A DNA stretch of 64,000 bases from Alloprevotella sp. Lung230 (GTDB lineage Bacteria > Bacteroidota > Bacteroidia > Bacteroidales > Bacteroidaceae), in contig NZ_JACSUD010000002.1 of assembly GCF_014385435.1 (NCBI RefSeq), positions 124,001 to 188,000 on the forward strand. The letters are read 5' to 3'. How positions within the stretch are numbered: position 1 is the first letter of the stretch; each line of letters starts with the position of its first letter. Positions 53,739-62,841 of the stretch are shown here, one piece after another. A program made the translations under genes and the position numbers. The notes under the pieces were generated by a model. That model was not told the origin of the DNA. It saw only the letters and a program-made list of their open reading frames with translations, and made no database searches.

Positions 53739-56700
53739 ATGAGCAAGAAATTTACCGAACGCAGTGGTATGAACCTCTACGCTGTCAATGAAGAAGTCCT
53801 GAAAGAATGGGACGAGACCGACCTTTTTCACAAAAGTATGTCGGAACGGGAAGGTTGCCCCTCCTATGTCTTCTTTGAAGGACCTCCCTCGGCCAATGGG
53901 CATCCCGGCATTCACCACGTGATGGCACGTACCATCAAGGACGTGTTCTGCCGCTACAAGACGATGCAAGGATTTCAAGTGAAGCGAAAAGCCGGCTGGG
54001 ACACTCATGGTTTGCCCGTAGAACTGGGTGTGGAAAAGGATTTAGGGATTACGAAAGAGGACATCGGCCATAAGATTTCCATCGAAGATTATAATGCACA
54101 TTGCCGGCGCAATGTGATGATGTTCACACAAGAATGGACCGACCTCTCGCACCTGATGGGCTACTGGGTGGATATGGAACATCCTTATGTCACCTACGAA
54201 AACTCATATATTGAAACACTGTGGTGGCTGCTGAGCCGACTTTATGCCAAGGGTCTGCTTTATAAGGGATATACCATCCAGCCTTATAGTCCTGCTGCAG
54301 GCACCGGGCTTTCCAGCCATGAACTGAATCAGCCGGGCTGCTATCGTGACGTCAAAGACACCACCGTGACTGCGCAGTTTGAGATACTCGATCCTCGCGA
54401 AGAAATGAAAGGACATGGACGACCTGTATTCTTGGCATGGACGACAACGCCTTGGACGCTCCCTTCGAACACTGCATTGTGCGTAGGACCTCACATAGAC
54501 TACGTTGCTGTTCAGACTTTCAACCCCTACACGGCAGAGCCCGTCACAGCCGTGTTGGCCGAAAGCCGTCTGAATGCTTATCTTAAGCCCGAAGGTTCGG
54601 AGTTAGAGATGGCTTTCACCTCTGGCGACAAAGTTGTCCCCTATCGCATCGTCGGACGCTATAAGGGAGAAGATTTGGTGGGACTGCACTATGCACAATT
54701 GATGCCTTGGGTGAAGCCGACAGAAAAGGTGGACGATGTCGCGGCCGAGTTTGTGGCTCGCTATGCAGCTGTACATCCGGAGAAGACTTTCACCATTGGC
54801 AACGATACATTTGTCGAAATGGCCGAAGAAGCCTTCCGCGTCATTCCGGGAGATTATGTCACCACCGAAGACGGTACGGGCATTGTACACATCGCCCCCA
54901 CTTTCGGTGCAGACGATGCCAAAGTGGCCAAAGCAGCCGGCATCCCCTCGCTTTTCATCCTCAACCATAGTGGCGAGACACGCCCGATGGTAGACCTCGC
55001 GGGTAAGTACTACCTCACTGATGAATGTGCTCCCGCATTTATGGAAAAGTGTGTCAACGAAGAGCAGTACGCACGCCACGCCGGCGATTTTGTCAAGAAT
55101 GCTTACGACCCTCGCTTCAACACCAATGGCAAATACGATGAAGAAGCCGCTGCAAAAGCCGAAGATCTCAACATCGTCCTCTGCATGGAGATGAAGCAAG
55201 AAGGCACTGCTTTCAAGATTGAAAAGCACGTGCACAACTATCCCCATTGCTGGCGCACCGACAAACCAGTGCTCTACTACCCTCTCGACAGTTGGTTCAT
55301 TCGCTCAACCGCTGCCAAGGAGCGCATGATGGAACTGAACAAAACCATCCTTTGGAAACCCGAGTCTACGGGAACAGGGCGTTTTGGCAAATGGCTTGAA
55401 AATCTCAACGATTGGAACCTGAGCCGTTCACGCTATTGGGGCACACCCCTACCCATTTGGCGCAATGCCGAAACCCGCGAAGAGATTTGCATCGGTTCTG
55501 TCGAACAACTCTATAATGAAATTGAGAAATCGGTTGCAGCAGGACTTATGCCCGCCAATCCTCTCAAAGAGAACGGATTTGTTCCGGGTGATTATAGCAA
55601 AGAGAACTATCATCGGATAGACCTGCATCGCCCCTACGTGGATCAGATTATCCTTGTGTCTGAGAGTGGACAGCCGCTCACTCGCGAAACCGATCTCATT
55701 GATGTGTGGTTCGACTCCGGTGCTATGCCTTATGCGCAAATCCACTATCCTTTTGAGCATAAAGAAGCGTTAGACAATCGTACGGTTTATCCGGCCGACT
55801 TTATTGCCGAGGGTGTAGATCAAACTCGTGGTTGGTTCTTCACGCTCCATGCTATTGCCACTATGGTTTTTGACAGCGTTGCTTTCAAGGCCGTCATTTC
55901 CAACGGTCTTGTTCTCGACAAGAATGGGCAAAAGATGTCAAAGCGATTAGGGAATGCCGTAGACCCCTTTGGAGCCATTAAGACTTATGGTTCAGACCCG
56001 GTCCGTTGGTACATGATGACCAACTCCTCTCCTTGGGACAATCTGAAGTTTGATCCGGAGGGAGTGGTAGAAACCAGCCGTACTTTCTTTGGTAAACTCT
56101 TCCAGACCTATTCGTTCTTCTCGATGTATGCCAATGTTGATGGTTTTGATCCCGAAACAGAGGCTGTACCCACTCACGAGCGTCCCGAAATCGACCGATG
56201 GATTTTGAGCGAACTCAACACGCTCATCCGTGAAGTGACCGCTTGCTACGAAGATTACGAACCGACAAAGGCCGGACGTCTCATCCAGAATTTCACCATC
56301 GACAACCTTTCCAATTGGTATGTGCGTCTGAATCGTAAACGCTATTGGGCAGGTGAAATGACCAGCGACAAGCTCTCTGCCTATCAGACTCTTTATACTT
56401 GTTTGTTGACGCTAAGCCAACTGATGGCACCGATTGCTCCTTTCTATGCCGACCGCTTATACAAAGACCTCGCAGAGGGCACTTCTTGTGCAAAAGCGGA
56501 AAGTGTGCATTTAGAGCACTTCCCCATTGCTGACGAATCGCTCATCGACACAGAGTTGGAAGCCCGTATGGAACTTGCTCAGCAAACGACCTCACTGGTG
56601 CTCTCCATCCGCAAAAAAGAGCGTATTATCGTTCGCCAGCCCTTGCAGAAGATTGCCATTCCCATCACGGATACCCTTCTAAAGGAACGTCTCGAATCGG

Positions 56701-57290
56701 TCAAACAAATTATCCTTGACGAGGTGAATGTCAAAGAGATAGAATTTGTCGAAGGCCAAATGCTCGAAAAGAAAGTGAAGTGCAACTTCCGGATTATGGG
56801 CAAAAGGTTTGGCAAAATGATGAAGGCGGTGGCAGCCGCTGTCGAAACACTGAACCAGGAGCAGATTGCCACCTTGGAGCAAGGCAGCCTTTCACTCACT
56901 GTTGAGGGACAGACATGCACCATAGAGCGTGCCGATGTGGAAATCATCAGTGAAGACATGCCGGGCTGGAGTGTTGCCAACGAAGGTGCACTTACCGTGG
57001 CGCTTGACATCAACATCACCGATGAATTGCGCAATGAAGGCGTTGCCCGAGAAGTGGTGAAACGCATTCAGGCCCATCGCAAAGAGAGTGGTTTCGACAT
57101 CACCAACCGCATCCACGTGGTCATGGAACACAATCCCATCGTTGAAAAAGCCGTCAATGACTACAAGGACTTCATCTGTTCACAAGTCTTGGCCGAAAGT
57201 TTCCAATTCGTGGATAAAGTAGAAAGCGCCACCACTTTCGATTTTGACGGAGAGCAAGTGAAGGTTTCCATCACCCTAGACACCCTTTAA
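53739..57290 (+). CDS. ileS: Isoleucyl-tRNA synthetase, long (eukaryote-like) form
   Basis: Charges tRNA-Ile. 1183 residues against about 940 in E. coli, which with FFEGPPSANGHPGIHH points to the type 2 IleRS group. HIGH-type motif HPGIHH at 55-60, KMSKR at 732-736 (KMSKS motif), GWDTHGLPVE, WTTTPWTLPSN and the CP1 editing domain (about 190-440) with DGTGIVHIAPTFG. No CxxC zinc finger at the C-terminus. Type 2 enzymes are often mupirocin resistant; that is inference here. Composition is visibly more AT-rich than its neighbours. Confidence 0.95.
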   Translation: MSKKFTERSGMNLYAVNEEVLKEWDETDLFHKSMSEREGCPSYVFFEGPPSANGHPGIHHVMARTIKDVFCRYKTMQGFQVKRKAGWDTHGLPVELGVEKDLGITKEDIGHKISIEDYNAHCRRNVMMFTQEWTDLSHLMGYWVDMEHPYVTYENSYIETLWWLLSRLYAKGLLYKGYTIQPYSPAAGTGLSSHELNQPGCYRDVKDTTVTAQFEILDPREEMKGHGRPVFLAWTTTPWTLPSNTALCVGPHIDYVAVQTFNPYTAEPVTAVLAESRLNAYLKPEGSELEMAFTSGDKVVPYRIVGRYKGEDLVGLHYAQLMPWVKPTEKVDDVAAEFVARYAAVHPEKTFTIGNDTFVEMAEEAFRVIPGDYVTTEDGTGIVHIAPTFGADDAKVAKAAGIPSLFILNHSGETRPMVDLAGKYYLTDECAPAFMEKCVNEEQYARHAGDFVKNAYDPRFNTNGKYDEEAAAKAEDLNIVLCMEMKQEGTAFKIEKHVHNYPHCWRTDKPVLYYPLDSWFIRSTAAKERMMELNKTILWKPESTGTGRFGKWLENLNDWNLSRSRYWGTPLPIWRNAETREEICIGSVEQLYNEIEKSVAAGLMPANPLKENGFVPGDYSKENYHRIDLHRPYVDQIILVSESGQPLTRETDLIDVWFDSGAMPYAQIHYPFEHKEALDNRTVYPADFIAEGVDQTRGWFFTLHAIATMVFDSVAFKAVISNGLVLDKNGQKMSKRLGNAVDPFGAIKTYGSDPVRWYMMTNSSPWDNLKFDPEGVVETSRTFFGKLFQTYSFFSMYANVDGFDPETEAVPTHERPEIDRWILSELNTLIREVTACYEDYEPTKAGRLIQNFTIDNLSNWYVRLNRKRYWAGEMTSDKLSAYQTLYTCLLTLSQLMAPIAPFYADRLYKDLAEGTSCAKAESVHLEHFPIADESLIDTELEARMELAQQTTSLVLSIRKKERIIVRQPLQKIAIPITDTLLKERLESVKQIILDEVNVKEIEFVEGQMLEKKVKCNFRIMGKRFGKMMKAVAAAVETLNQEQIATLEQGSLSLTVEGQTCTIERADVEIISEDMPGWSVANEGALTVALDINITDELRNEGVAREVVKRIQAHRKESGFDITNRIHVVMEHNPIVEKAVNDYKDFICSQVLAESFQFVDKVESATTFDFDGEQVKVSITLDTL

Positions 57291-57300
57291 TACCCCTATT

Positions 57301-57345
57301 TGCAGCCGCAGAGCGGCTTCCGTTCTGCGGCTGCATTCGTTTTTG
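57301..57345 (+). terminator. Intrinsic terminator after ileS
   Basis: TGCAGCCGCAGA pairs with TCTGCGGCTGCA (12 bp, 11-nt loop), then TTCGTTTTTG. Confidence 0.9.
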
Positions 57346-57378
57346 TATCATCTTTATTAACCCTTATTCCCCACCACT

Positions 57379-57759
57379 ATGTCTGAAAAAACACGTTACA
57401 CCGATGAAGAGTTACAAGAGTTCAAAACCATCATCGAAGAAAAACTTGAAGTGGCCCGTCAACAATATGAAGATGTCATTTCGACCATGAATAAGCGCAA
57501 CAGCAACGACATCGACGACACGTTGCCCACCTATCATGCACTCGAAGAAGGTTCCAGTGTGCAATCGCTGGAAGAGCAAATGCAAAGTGCGCAGCGCTTG
57601 CAGAAATTCATCACCGGATTACAAGCCGCTCTCGTACGCATTGAAAACAAAACTTACGGCATCTGCCGCGTCACCAAAAAGCTCATTCCCAAAGAACGCC
57701 TTCGCGCCGTCCCACATGCCACTCTCAGCATCGAGGCCAAAATGGCACAAGGCAAATAA
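57379..57759 (+). CDS. DksA/TraR-like protein without a zinc site
   Basis: 126 residues. N-terminal coiled-coil about 8-90 and a C-terminal globular part YGICRVTKKLIPKERLRAVP. Compared with DksA only the first of four zinc Cys remains (Cys96); the others are Thr, Ser and Ala (ATLSIEAK for the usual C-x2-C). The coil tip has NDIDDT at 43-48, similar to the acidic DxxD tip that reaches the RNA polymerase active site. Probably an RNA polymerase secondary-channel factor, with or without ppGpp. Stands between ileS and lspA. Confidence 0.82.
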   Translation: MSEKTRYTDEELQEFKTIIEEKLEVARQQYEDVISTMNKRNSNDIDDTLPTYHALEEGSSVQSLEEQMQSAQRLQKFITGLQAALVRIENKTYGICRVTKKLIPKERLRAVPHATLSIEAKMAQGK

Positions 57760-57776
57760 TCTCTCTCCTACCTCGC

Positions 57777-58430
57777 ATGAAACTTCGCTCCACGATTGCC
57801 ACGCTCATCATCCTACTGATTATATTGGCCGACCAAATCATCAAAATCAGTGTGAAGATCAGTATGTGTCTCTATGACAAAATCCACGTCACAGACTGGT
57901 TCTACATTTTCTTTACAGAAAACAAGGGAATGGCTTTCGGCATGTCGTTCATTTCCACGCTGTGGCTCACGCTCTTCCGCTTGGGTGCCATCGCTTTCTT
58001 CGTTTACGTCTTGGTGAAACAAATTCGCCGACAAGCCCCGATAGGTTTTCTGGTGTGCTTGTCAATGATTATTGCAGGTGCCTTTGGCAACATCATCGAC
58101 AATAGTCTCTATGGACTCATCTTTACAGAAAGTGCGCCTATACCTCCCCCTTTTGCCCAACCGGCACATTTCGTTGAGTTCGGACAAGGCTATGGCAGTT
58201 TCTTGAGGGGACACGTTGTCGACATGTTCTATTTTCCCCTCTTTCGTTGGCCCGATTGGATGCCGCTGGTAGCCGGACAAACGTTCTTTGGAGCCGTTTT
58301 CAATTTTGCCGATGCCGCCATCTCCTGTGGTGCGGCTGCGATGCTTCTCTTCTATCACAAATACCTTTCTTTTGTGCTCTCTTCCTCCAAGCGTGCGCAA
58401 GACGCCACAGACAAGACCTTGTCAAAATAA
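57777..58430 (+). CDS. lspA: Lipoprotein signal peptidase
   Basis: Inner-membrane aspartyl peptidase that cuts prolipoproteins before the lipid Cys. 217 residues, four membrane helices. Catalytic Asp108 in GNIIDN and Asp179 in FNFADA; also TENKGMAFG. A loop of about 50 residues between the two Asp motifs (PIPPPFAQPAHFVEFG) makes it longer than E. coli LspA, as in other Bacteroidota. Serves the many lipoproteins in this window. 17 bp after the DksA-like gene. Confidence 0.94.
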   Translation: MKLRSTIATLIILLIILADQIIKISVKISMCLYDKIHVTDWFYIFFTENKGMAFGMSFISTLWLTLFRLGAIAFFVYVLVKQIRRQAPIGFLVCLSMIIAGAFGNIIDNSLYGLIFTESAPIPPPFAQPAHFVEFGQGYGSFLRGHVVDMFYFPLFRWPDWMPLVAGQTFFGAVFNFADAAISCGAAAMLLFYHKYLSFVLSSSKRAQDATDKTLSK

Positions 58431-58442
58431 CTCATCTCGGTC

Positions 58443-59195
58443 GTGAAGTTCTTCTCTCCTCTTCTATCTCTCCTTGCCTTCGCCCTATTGTCCTGTTCCG
58501 ACAATAGGGGCGAGCATGTCCTTACGGAAAGTCAGATGGTCGATGTACTCTACGACTACCAAATGGCAGATGTTTTGGCGCAACAATCTCACCCCGAAGA
58601 CCCGCGCCAACTGCTCAACTATCGACAAGCCGTTTTCTACAAGCACCACATTTCAGAAGAAGAATTCAACCACTCGCTGGCCCACTACTCTCGACATCCT
58701 CAGCAGATGAAAGCCGTCTATGAAGGATTAGCACACCACTACAATGTGCAAGCGAACACCACCTCTCTTGCCAGTGGTGGGAGCACATCCACCGACACAA
58801 TTCTCGTTTGGGGGCAGAAGCAATACACGTTGAGCAGTAATCTTCAAAATCGTTTTACGCTTGAGCAACCTTTTCCACGCACCAAGAAGCCACTCGAAAG
58901 CCTCCGTTTGAGCTTCTTGAGTAGTAGTTTCTACCATCAGGGCACACCGCAACTGGCAGCGGCGCTCAGCGTCATCTACGACAATGATTCTGTTGGGACG
59001 ACAGCCGTCACCCTGCCGCTCTATCAATCGCAGCAAGTGCTCCTCCATCCACTTTCCACCACTAGAAAGCCACGCAGTTTCCGCCTCTCCCTCTATCAAA
59101 TGGCCGGTTGGGATGCGGCGCCCCAAATGGTCAGTCTGCACCATCTGCGCCTCCAAGGCATTCCTCGGCAAACGTCCACTTCTACTCAGCCATGA
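58443..59195 (+). CDS. DUF4296 lipoprotein
   Basis: 250 residues with GTG start, lipobox LLSC (Cys18). Residues about 25-115 match DUF4296 (VLTESQMVDVLYDYQMADVLA, FYKHHISEEEFNHSLAHYSRHP), a helical domain found next to lspA in Bacteroidota. The C-terminal half is beta-rich and not recognised. The next gene starts within its stop codon. Function unknown. Confidence 0.8.
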   Translation: MKFFSPLLSLLAFALLSCSDNRGEHVLTESQMVDVLYDYQMADVLAQQSHPEDPRQLLNYRQAVFYKHHISEEEFNHSLAHYSRHPQQMKAVYEGLAHHYNVQANTTSLASGGSTSTDTILVWGQKQYTLSSNLQNRFTLEQPFPRTKKPLESLRLSFLSSSFYHQGTPQLAAALSVIYDNDSVGTTAVTLPLYQSQQVLLHPLSTTRKPRSFRLSLYQMAGWDAAPQMVSLHHLRLQGIPRQTSTSTQP

Positions 59196-59494
59196 CACGT
59201 TCCATTGCTGTAGCACGCCTCTACTTCCCCGATGGACATTGTGAGAAGCAGCGTCTGATTCGTCTCGACTCGCAAGACAACGTTGTCGGTATAGAAGCCT
59301 TGACCCACGAGACAGCCTTCACCTTCTGGCATCGTGGTGAAGCCCACCTCCTGCCGGAGGGAAAGTTGCAACTCACTCCCTCTTTGCACAACGGCCGCTC
59401 TCATCTTATAGAAACAGTACTCTCTCAGGCTCAAATGGTGAGAGAAGGGTTTCTCCTTAAAGAGAAGCGCTCGATAAACCTCAGATCCTCATGA
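59192..59494 (+). CDS. Conserved-looking small protein of unknown function
   Basis: 100 residues (MTRSIAVARLYFPDGHCEKQ), no signal peptide, probably beta-rich. It overlaps the stop of the DUF4296 gene and the start of queA by four bases each (ATGA both times), which strongly supports that it is translated. No family recognised; an earlier in-frame start would overlap the lipoprotein gene. Confidence 0.7.
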   Translation: MTRSIAVARLYFPDGHCEKQRLIRLDSQDNVVGIEALTHETAFTFWHRGEAHLLPEGKLQLTPSLHNGRSHLIETVLSQAQMVREGFLLKEKRSINLRSS

Positions 59495-60747
59495 CCTCCA
59501 CGCAAGACATTCAAATCAAGGACTACAACTATCCACTCCCGGACGAGCGCATCGCCAAATATCCACTCAGCGAGCGTTCACAGTCCAAACTTCTGTTGCG
59601 TAGTACATCGGGAGAAATCAGCGAGGACCATTTCTATCATCTCCCTCGCTATCTTCAAGAAGGAGCACTCATGGTGTTCAACAACACCAAAGTCATCCAA
59701 GCTCGCCTACACTTCCACAAATCTACTGGTGCACTCATCGAAATCTTCTGCCTCGAACCGCACACGCCCCACGATTATCAACAATCGTTTGCCACAACAA
59801 GCAGTGTCACTTGGACCTGCCTCATCGGCAATCTCAAGAAATGGAAAGAAGGACGACTGATCCGCGAAATCCAAGTGAGCGGCCGTACACTCCGCCTCAC
59901 CGCGGAACGCATTGGCGAGAGCGGCACCGGCTTTGAAGTTCGCTTCTCTTGGGAAGATGCCGGCATCAGCTGGAGCGAAATCCTCGAAAACATCGGTGAA
60001 CTTCCCATCCCACCCTACCTCAATCGCAGCACCGAGGCCGGAGACCTTAAAAGTTATCAGACGGTCTACTCCAAAATCAAAGGTTCTGTGGCTGCTCCCA
60101 CTGCCGGACTGCACTTCACAGCGCCTGTCCTCCAAGCCCTTCAAGACAAAGGCATCGAATTAGGCGAATTGACCCTCCACGTCGGAGCCGGAACGTTCAA
60201 GCCGGTGAAAAGCAAACACATCGCCGGCCACACGATGCACGCTGAGTGGATTGCCGTGCCGCGCACCATCATTGAGCGACTGGTGGCCCATGGGGGGCAT
60301 TGCATCGCTGTGGGCACCACCAGTGTCCGGACGCTTGAGAGCCTTTACTATATCGGGGTGTTGCTGCACCGCGCCAAGGCCGAAGGGCGCAAACTGAGCT
60401 CCGAAGAACTTCATGTGTCTCAATGGATGCCCTACGAATATGCCCAATCCTCCCGGCAACTCACCACACTCGAAGCCCTGCGGGCAGTGCTCGACCACCT
60501 CACGCAGCAAGGTCTCTCCACCCTCCATACCTCCACACAGATTATCATCGCACCGGGCTACTCTTTCCACATCGTCAAGACCATCATCACCAATTTCCAC
60601 CAGCCGCAGTCGACCCTCTTGCTCCTCGTCAGTGCCTTTGTCGATGGGCAATGGCGTCCCATCTACGACTACGCCCTCTCCCACGACTTCCGCTTCCTCA
60701 GCTATGGCGACTCGTCCGTACTCAATTACGATGCCCCACTCGACTGA
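59491..60747 (+). CDS. queA: S-adenosylmethionine:tRNA ribosyltransferase-isomerase
   Basis: Adds the cyclopentene ring in queuosine synthesis on tRNA with GUN anticodons. 418 residues. Motifs: YPLPDERIAKYPL, MVFNNTKVIQARL, ELPIPPYL, YQTVYSKIKGSVAAPTAGLHFT, GTFKPVKSKHIAGHTMHAEW (one residue per position as in the family), GTTSVRTLES, and NFHQPQSTLLLLVSAF. About 60 residues longer than the E. coli protein, mostly in the region after TSVRTLE. Confidence 0.95.
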   Translation: MTSTQDIQIKDYNYPLPDERIAKYPLSERSQSKLLLRSTSGEISEDHFYHLPRYLQEGALMVFNNTKVIQARLHFHKSTGALIEIFCLEPHTPHDYQQSFATTSSVTWTCLIGNLKKWKEGRLIREIQVSGRTLRLTAERIGESGTGFEVRFSWEDAGISWSEILENIGELPIPPYLNRSTEAGDLKSYQTVYSKIKGSVAAPTAGLHFTAPVLQALQDKGIELGELTLHVGAGTFKPVKSKHIAGHTMHAEWIAVPRTIIERLVAHGGHCIAVGTTSVRTLESLYYIGVLLHRAKAEGRKLSSEELHVSQWMPYEYAQSSRQLTTLEALRAVLDHLTQQGLSTLHTSTQIIIAPGYSFHIVKTIITNFHQPQSTLLLLVSAFVDGQWRPIYDYALSHDFRFLSYGDSSVLNYDAPLD

Positions 60748-60784
60748 CGAAACTCTCTTTCCCTTTCTTCACGCCCTTTCCTCC

Positions 60785-61078
60785 ATGGATCAATACCCCA
60801 AATGGTTTCTTACCCTCATCTTTCCCAACGTGCTCATCCCCGTTGCCACAGTCGTGTTCTACCTCTTTGGCAACCTTCACCCTTTCGGCCGTGTTGAAAG
60901 TCTCGCTTTCAGTTTCCTGATCTACCTCCTCATGCAGCTCTTCTGGCTGCTTCCCATCGGCAGTTTCTTTGGGAGCCTCTTCCTTTGGGGCAACCTCAAG
61001 GAGCGTGCCGCCATCATCACCGCTGTTGTCGGCCTGCTCATCTCCCTCACCTCTATCCTGCTGATTCTCTTCCCATGA
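60785..61078 (+). CDS. Small three-span membrane protein
   Basis: 97 residues from ATG 60785 (MDQYPKWFLTLIFPNVLIPV). Three membrane segments: WFLTLIFPNVLIPVATVVFY, SLAFSFLIYLLMQLFWLLPI and ITAVVGLLISLTSILLILF. No family recognised. Its stop overlaps the HAD start by four bases, so it is probably a real coupled gene. Confidence 0.65.
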   Translation: MDQYPKWFLTLIFPNVLIPVATVVFYLFGNLHPFGRVESLAFSFLIYLLMQLFWLLPIGSFFGSLFLWGNLKERAAIITAVVGLLISLTSILLILFP

Positions 61079-61806
61079 AGCCCACCCTCCTTTTTGACTA
61101 TGGCGGAACACTCGACACCGCAGCGCGTCATTGGAGCTACGTCCTCCTCGATGCCTACCGACAGGCCGTCCGGCTTGAACCTCAACTCGCCAAGGTCGAA
61201 GGCAGCGTGTGGCGTGAAGCCTATGTCCACGGTGAGCGCACCTTGGCACGCGAAGTCATCATCCTACCCACCGACGACTTTCATGCGCTCTTGCAGAAAA
61301 AGGTGCGCATCGAGTTAGACTATCTCCGACACAACCACATCCTCAACCTCTCCGATGAGCGCACCACCCTCCTCACCGCTGCCATCGCCGACCATGGCAA
61401 TGCCATCGCCCGGCTCCATATCCACGAGAGCCGCACGGTGCTGGAGACGCTCCAACAGCGCGGCTATCGCTTCGTACTGGTCACCAATTTCTACGGCAAC
61501 ATCTCGGCAGTGCTCCGCGGCTACGGGCTTTCCCACTTCTTCCCCACTATCATCGAGAGTGCCGTAGTCGGTGTGCGTAAGCCCGACCCTGCCATCTGGC
61601 AAAAGGGCGTAGAAGCCTCCGGCACCTCTGCCGATCGGTGCATTGCCATCGGCGACTCTTTTGGCAAAGACATCCTCCCCGCTCGAGAAGTCGGCTGCTC
61701 CACCATCTGGTTCAAAGGCGAAGAGTGGGAGGAAAAACACTACGACGAAAGTCTGCCCACCCACATCATCACCCACCTGCCTGATTTGCTCCATCTGCTA
61801 CCCTGA
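61075..61806 (+). CDS. HAD-superfamily hydrolase
   Basis: 243 residues from ATG 61075. HAD motifs: I LLFDYGGTLDT (nucleophile Asp8), II VLVTNFYGN, III RKPDPAIW (Lys), IV IGDSFGKDIL. Cap of type C1 between I and II. The position of the usual second Asp of DxD is Gly (DYG), as in some other HAD phosphatases such as YihX. Substrate unknown. Last gene of the ileS-to-HAD direction, ending at a bidirectional terminator. Confidence 0.88.
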   Translation: MKPTLLFDYGGTLDTAARHWSYVLLDAYRQAVRLEPQLAKVEGSVWREAYVHGERTLAREVIILPTDDFHALLQKKVRIELDYLRHNHILNLSDERTTLLTAAIADHGNAIARLHIHESRTVLETLQQRGYRFVLVTNFYGNISAVLRGYGLSHFFPTIIESAVVGVRKPDPAIWQKGVEASGTSADRCIAIGDSFGKDILPAREVGCSTIWFKGEEWEEKHYDESLPTHIITHLPDLLHLLP

Positions 61807-61849
61807 TGGAGAAGTTCACTCGCAAAACAAGGTTATCGTCCCAAGAAAA

Positions 61850-61882
61850 AAGCGTGTCATTGCTTTGAGCAGTGACACGCTT
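61850..61882. terminator. Bidirectional terminator between HAD gene and rpsP
   Basis: AAGCGTGTCA pairs with TGACACGCTT, inner TGCT with AGCA. T-rich on the + side, and a T run on the - side from AAGAAAAA. Confidence 0.85.
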
Positions 61883-61960
61883 CTATTTGATTTAGACCAA
61901 AGTGGAGAAGGACAATCGCGGTTGAACCCGACGCGTTGCTTCTCCGGAAGAGCAGGAAAC

Positions 61961-62527
61961 TTATGCTTCTGCGGGAGCTTCGGCAGCTTCTTCAGCAGCG
62001 GGAGCCTCTTCAGTAGCAGCAGCTTCGGCAGCGGCAGCAGCTTCGGCTTCAGCCTTTGCAGCAGCAGCGGCAGCCTTCTTCTCAGCTACCTTTTCAGCTA
62101 CCTTGGCGTTGGCAGCCTTTTCAGCTTCAAGGCGGGCAGCAGCGAGGCTCTTCTTGGCTTCGGCGAGCTTACCCGTGATGGCTGCGGTCTTGTTTTCCTT
62201 TTCTTGCTTCCAAGCTTCAAACTTGCTTTGAGCAGTTGCTTCGTCGAAAGCGCCCTTCTTGACACCACCACGGAGGTGCTTCATGAGCATAACGCCCTCG
62301 TCAGAAAGGATGTTGCGCACGGTGTCCGTGGGCTGTGCACCGGTTTCCACCCAGTAGAGGGCGCGGTCGAAGTTGAGGTCGACGGTGGCGGGGTTGGTGT
62401 TGGGGTTGTAAGTACCGATTTTTTCAGTAAACTTACCATCGCGAGGAGCACGAACGTCAGCGATAACGATGCTGTAGAATGCGTAGCCCTTGCGGCCGCG
62501 ACGTTGCAAACGAATGCGAGTTGCCAT
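61961..62527 (-). CDS. rpsP: 30S ribosomal protein bS16 with long C-terminal tail
   Basis: 188 residues from ATG 62527 ([20 protein letters not shown]). Residues 1-85 are standard S16 ([40 protein letters not shown]). The remaining 100 are a Lys/Ala/Glu tail, at first helical and basic, then almost only Ala and Glu. Such tails are usual for Bacteroidota S16. It has its own promoter; trmD and rimM are not adjacent. Confidence 0.95.
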   Translation of the reverse strand: MATRIRLQRRGRKGYAFYSIVIADVRAPRDGKFTEKIGTYNPNTNPATVDLNFDRALYWVETGAQPTDTVRNILSDEGVMLMKHLRGGVKKGAFDEATAQSKFEAWKQEKENKTAAITGKLAEAKKSLAAARLEAEKAANAKVAEKVAEKKAAAAAAKAEAEAAAAAEAAATEEAPAAEEAAEAPAEA

Positions 62528-62608
62528 TGTGTTGAATTGATTTAGTGGGGACACGTCCCCGGTTAGAAAAATAGAGTTGAATCATGCCGTCAGCTCGTGA
62601 CAGCGCTG

Positions 62609-62616
62609 CAAAGTTA
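62609..62616 (-). promoter_or_regulatory. -7 box for rpsP
   Basis: TAACTTTG on the - strand, 82 bp before the start codon, with CTTGC about 20 bp upstream. Confidence 0.65.
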
Positions 62617-62841
62617 CGACAAATCTACGGATTAGGCAAGAGAGGCTCTGCTTTTCCCTTGATATTCATGCGCTTTGGAGCACTTTTGCAGTCTCCAGTG
62701 ATGAAAAGAGGAGAGTAAACTCCACCAAGAAAACGCCCCTCAGCCATCGGGGCGACAGCATCTTCTGAAAAATATGATATCATTTTCGAAGAGAAAAGTT
62801 TTGGTGCAATCTCTTTTGCAGTTTCTAAAGTCACCTTCCGT

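Noticed and set aside
61075-61806. HAD protein as catalytically dead because of DxG in motif I
   Set aside because: Other active HAD phosphatases carry a similar change, so loss of activity does not follow.
62625-62834. 69-codon ORF between rpsP and the flippase-like gene
   Set aside because: GTG start without good context, and its 3' end runs up to the rpsP promoter. The phrase SPLFITGDCKSAPK resembles spurious ORFs often seen in Bacteroidales.
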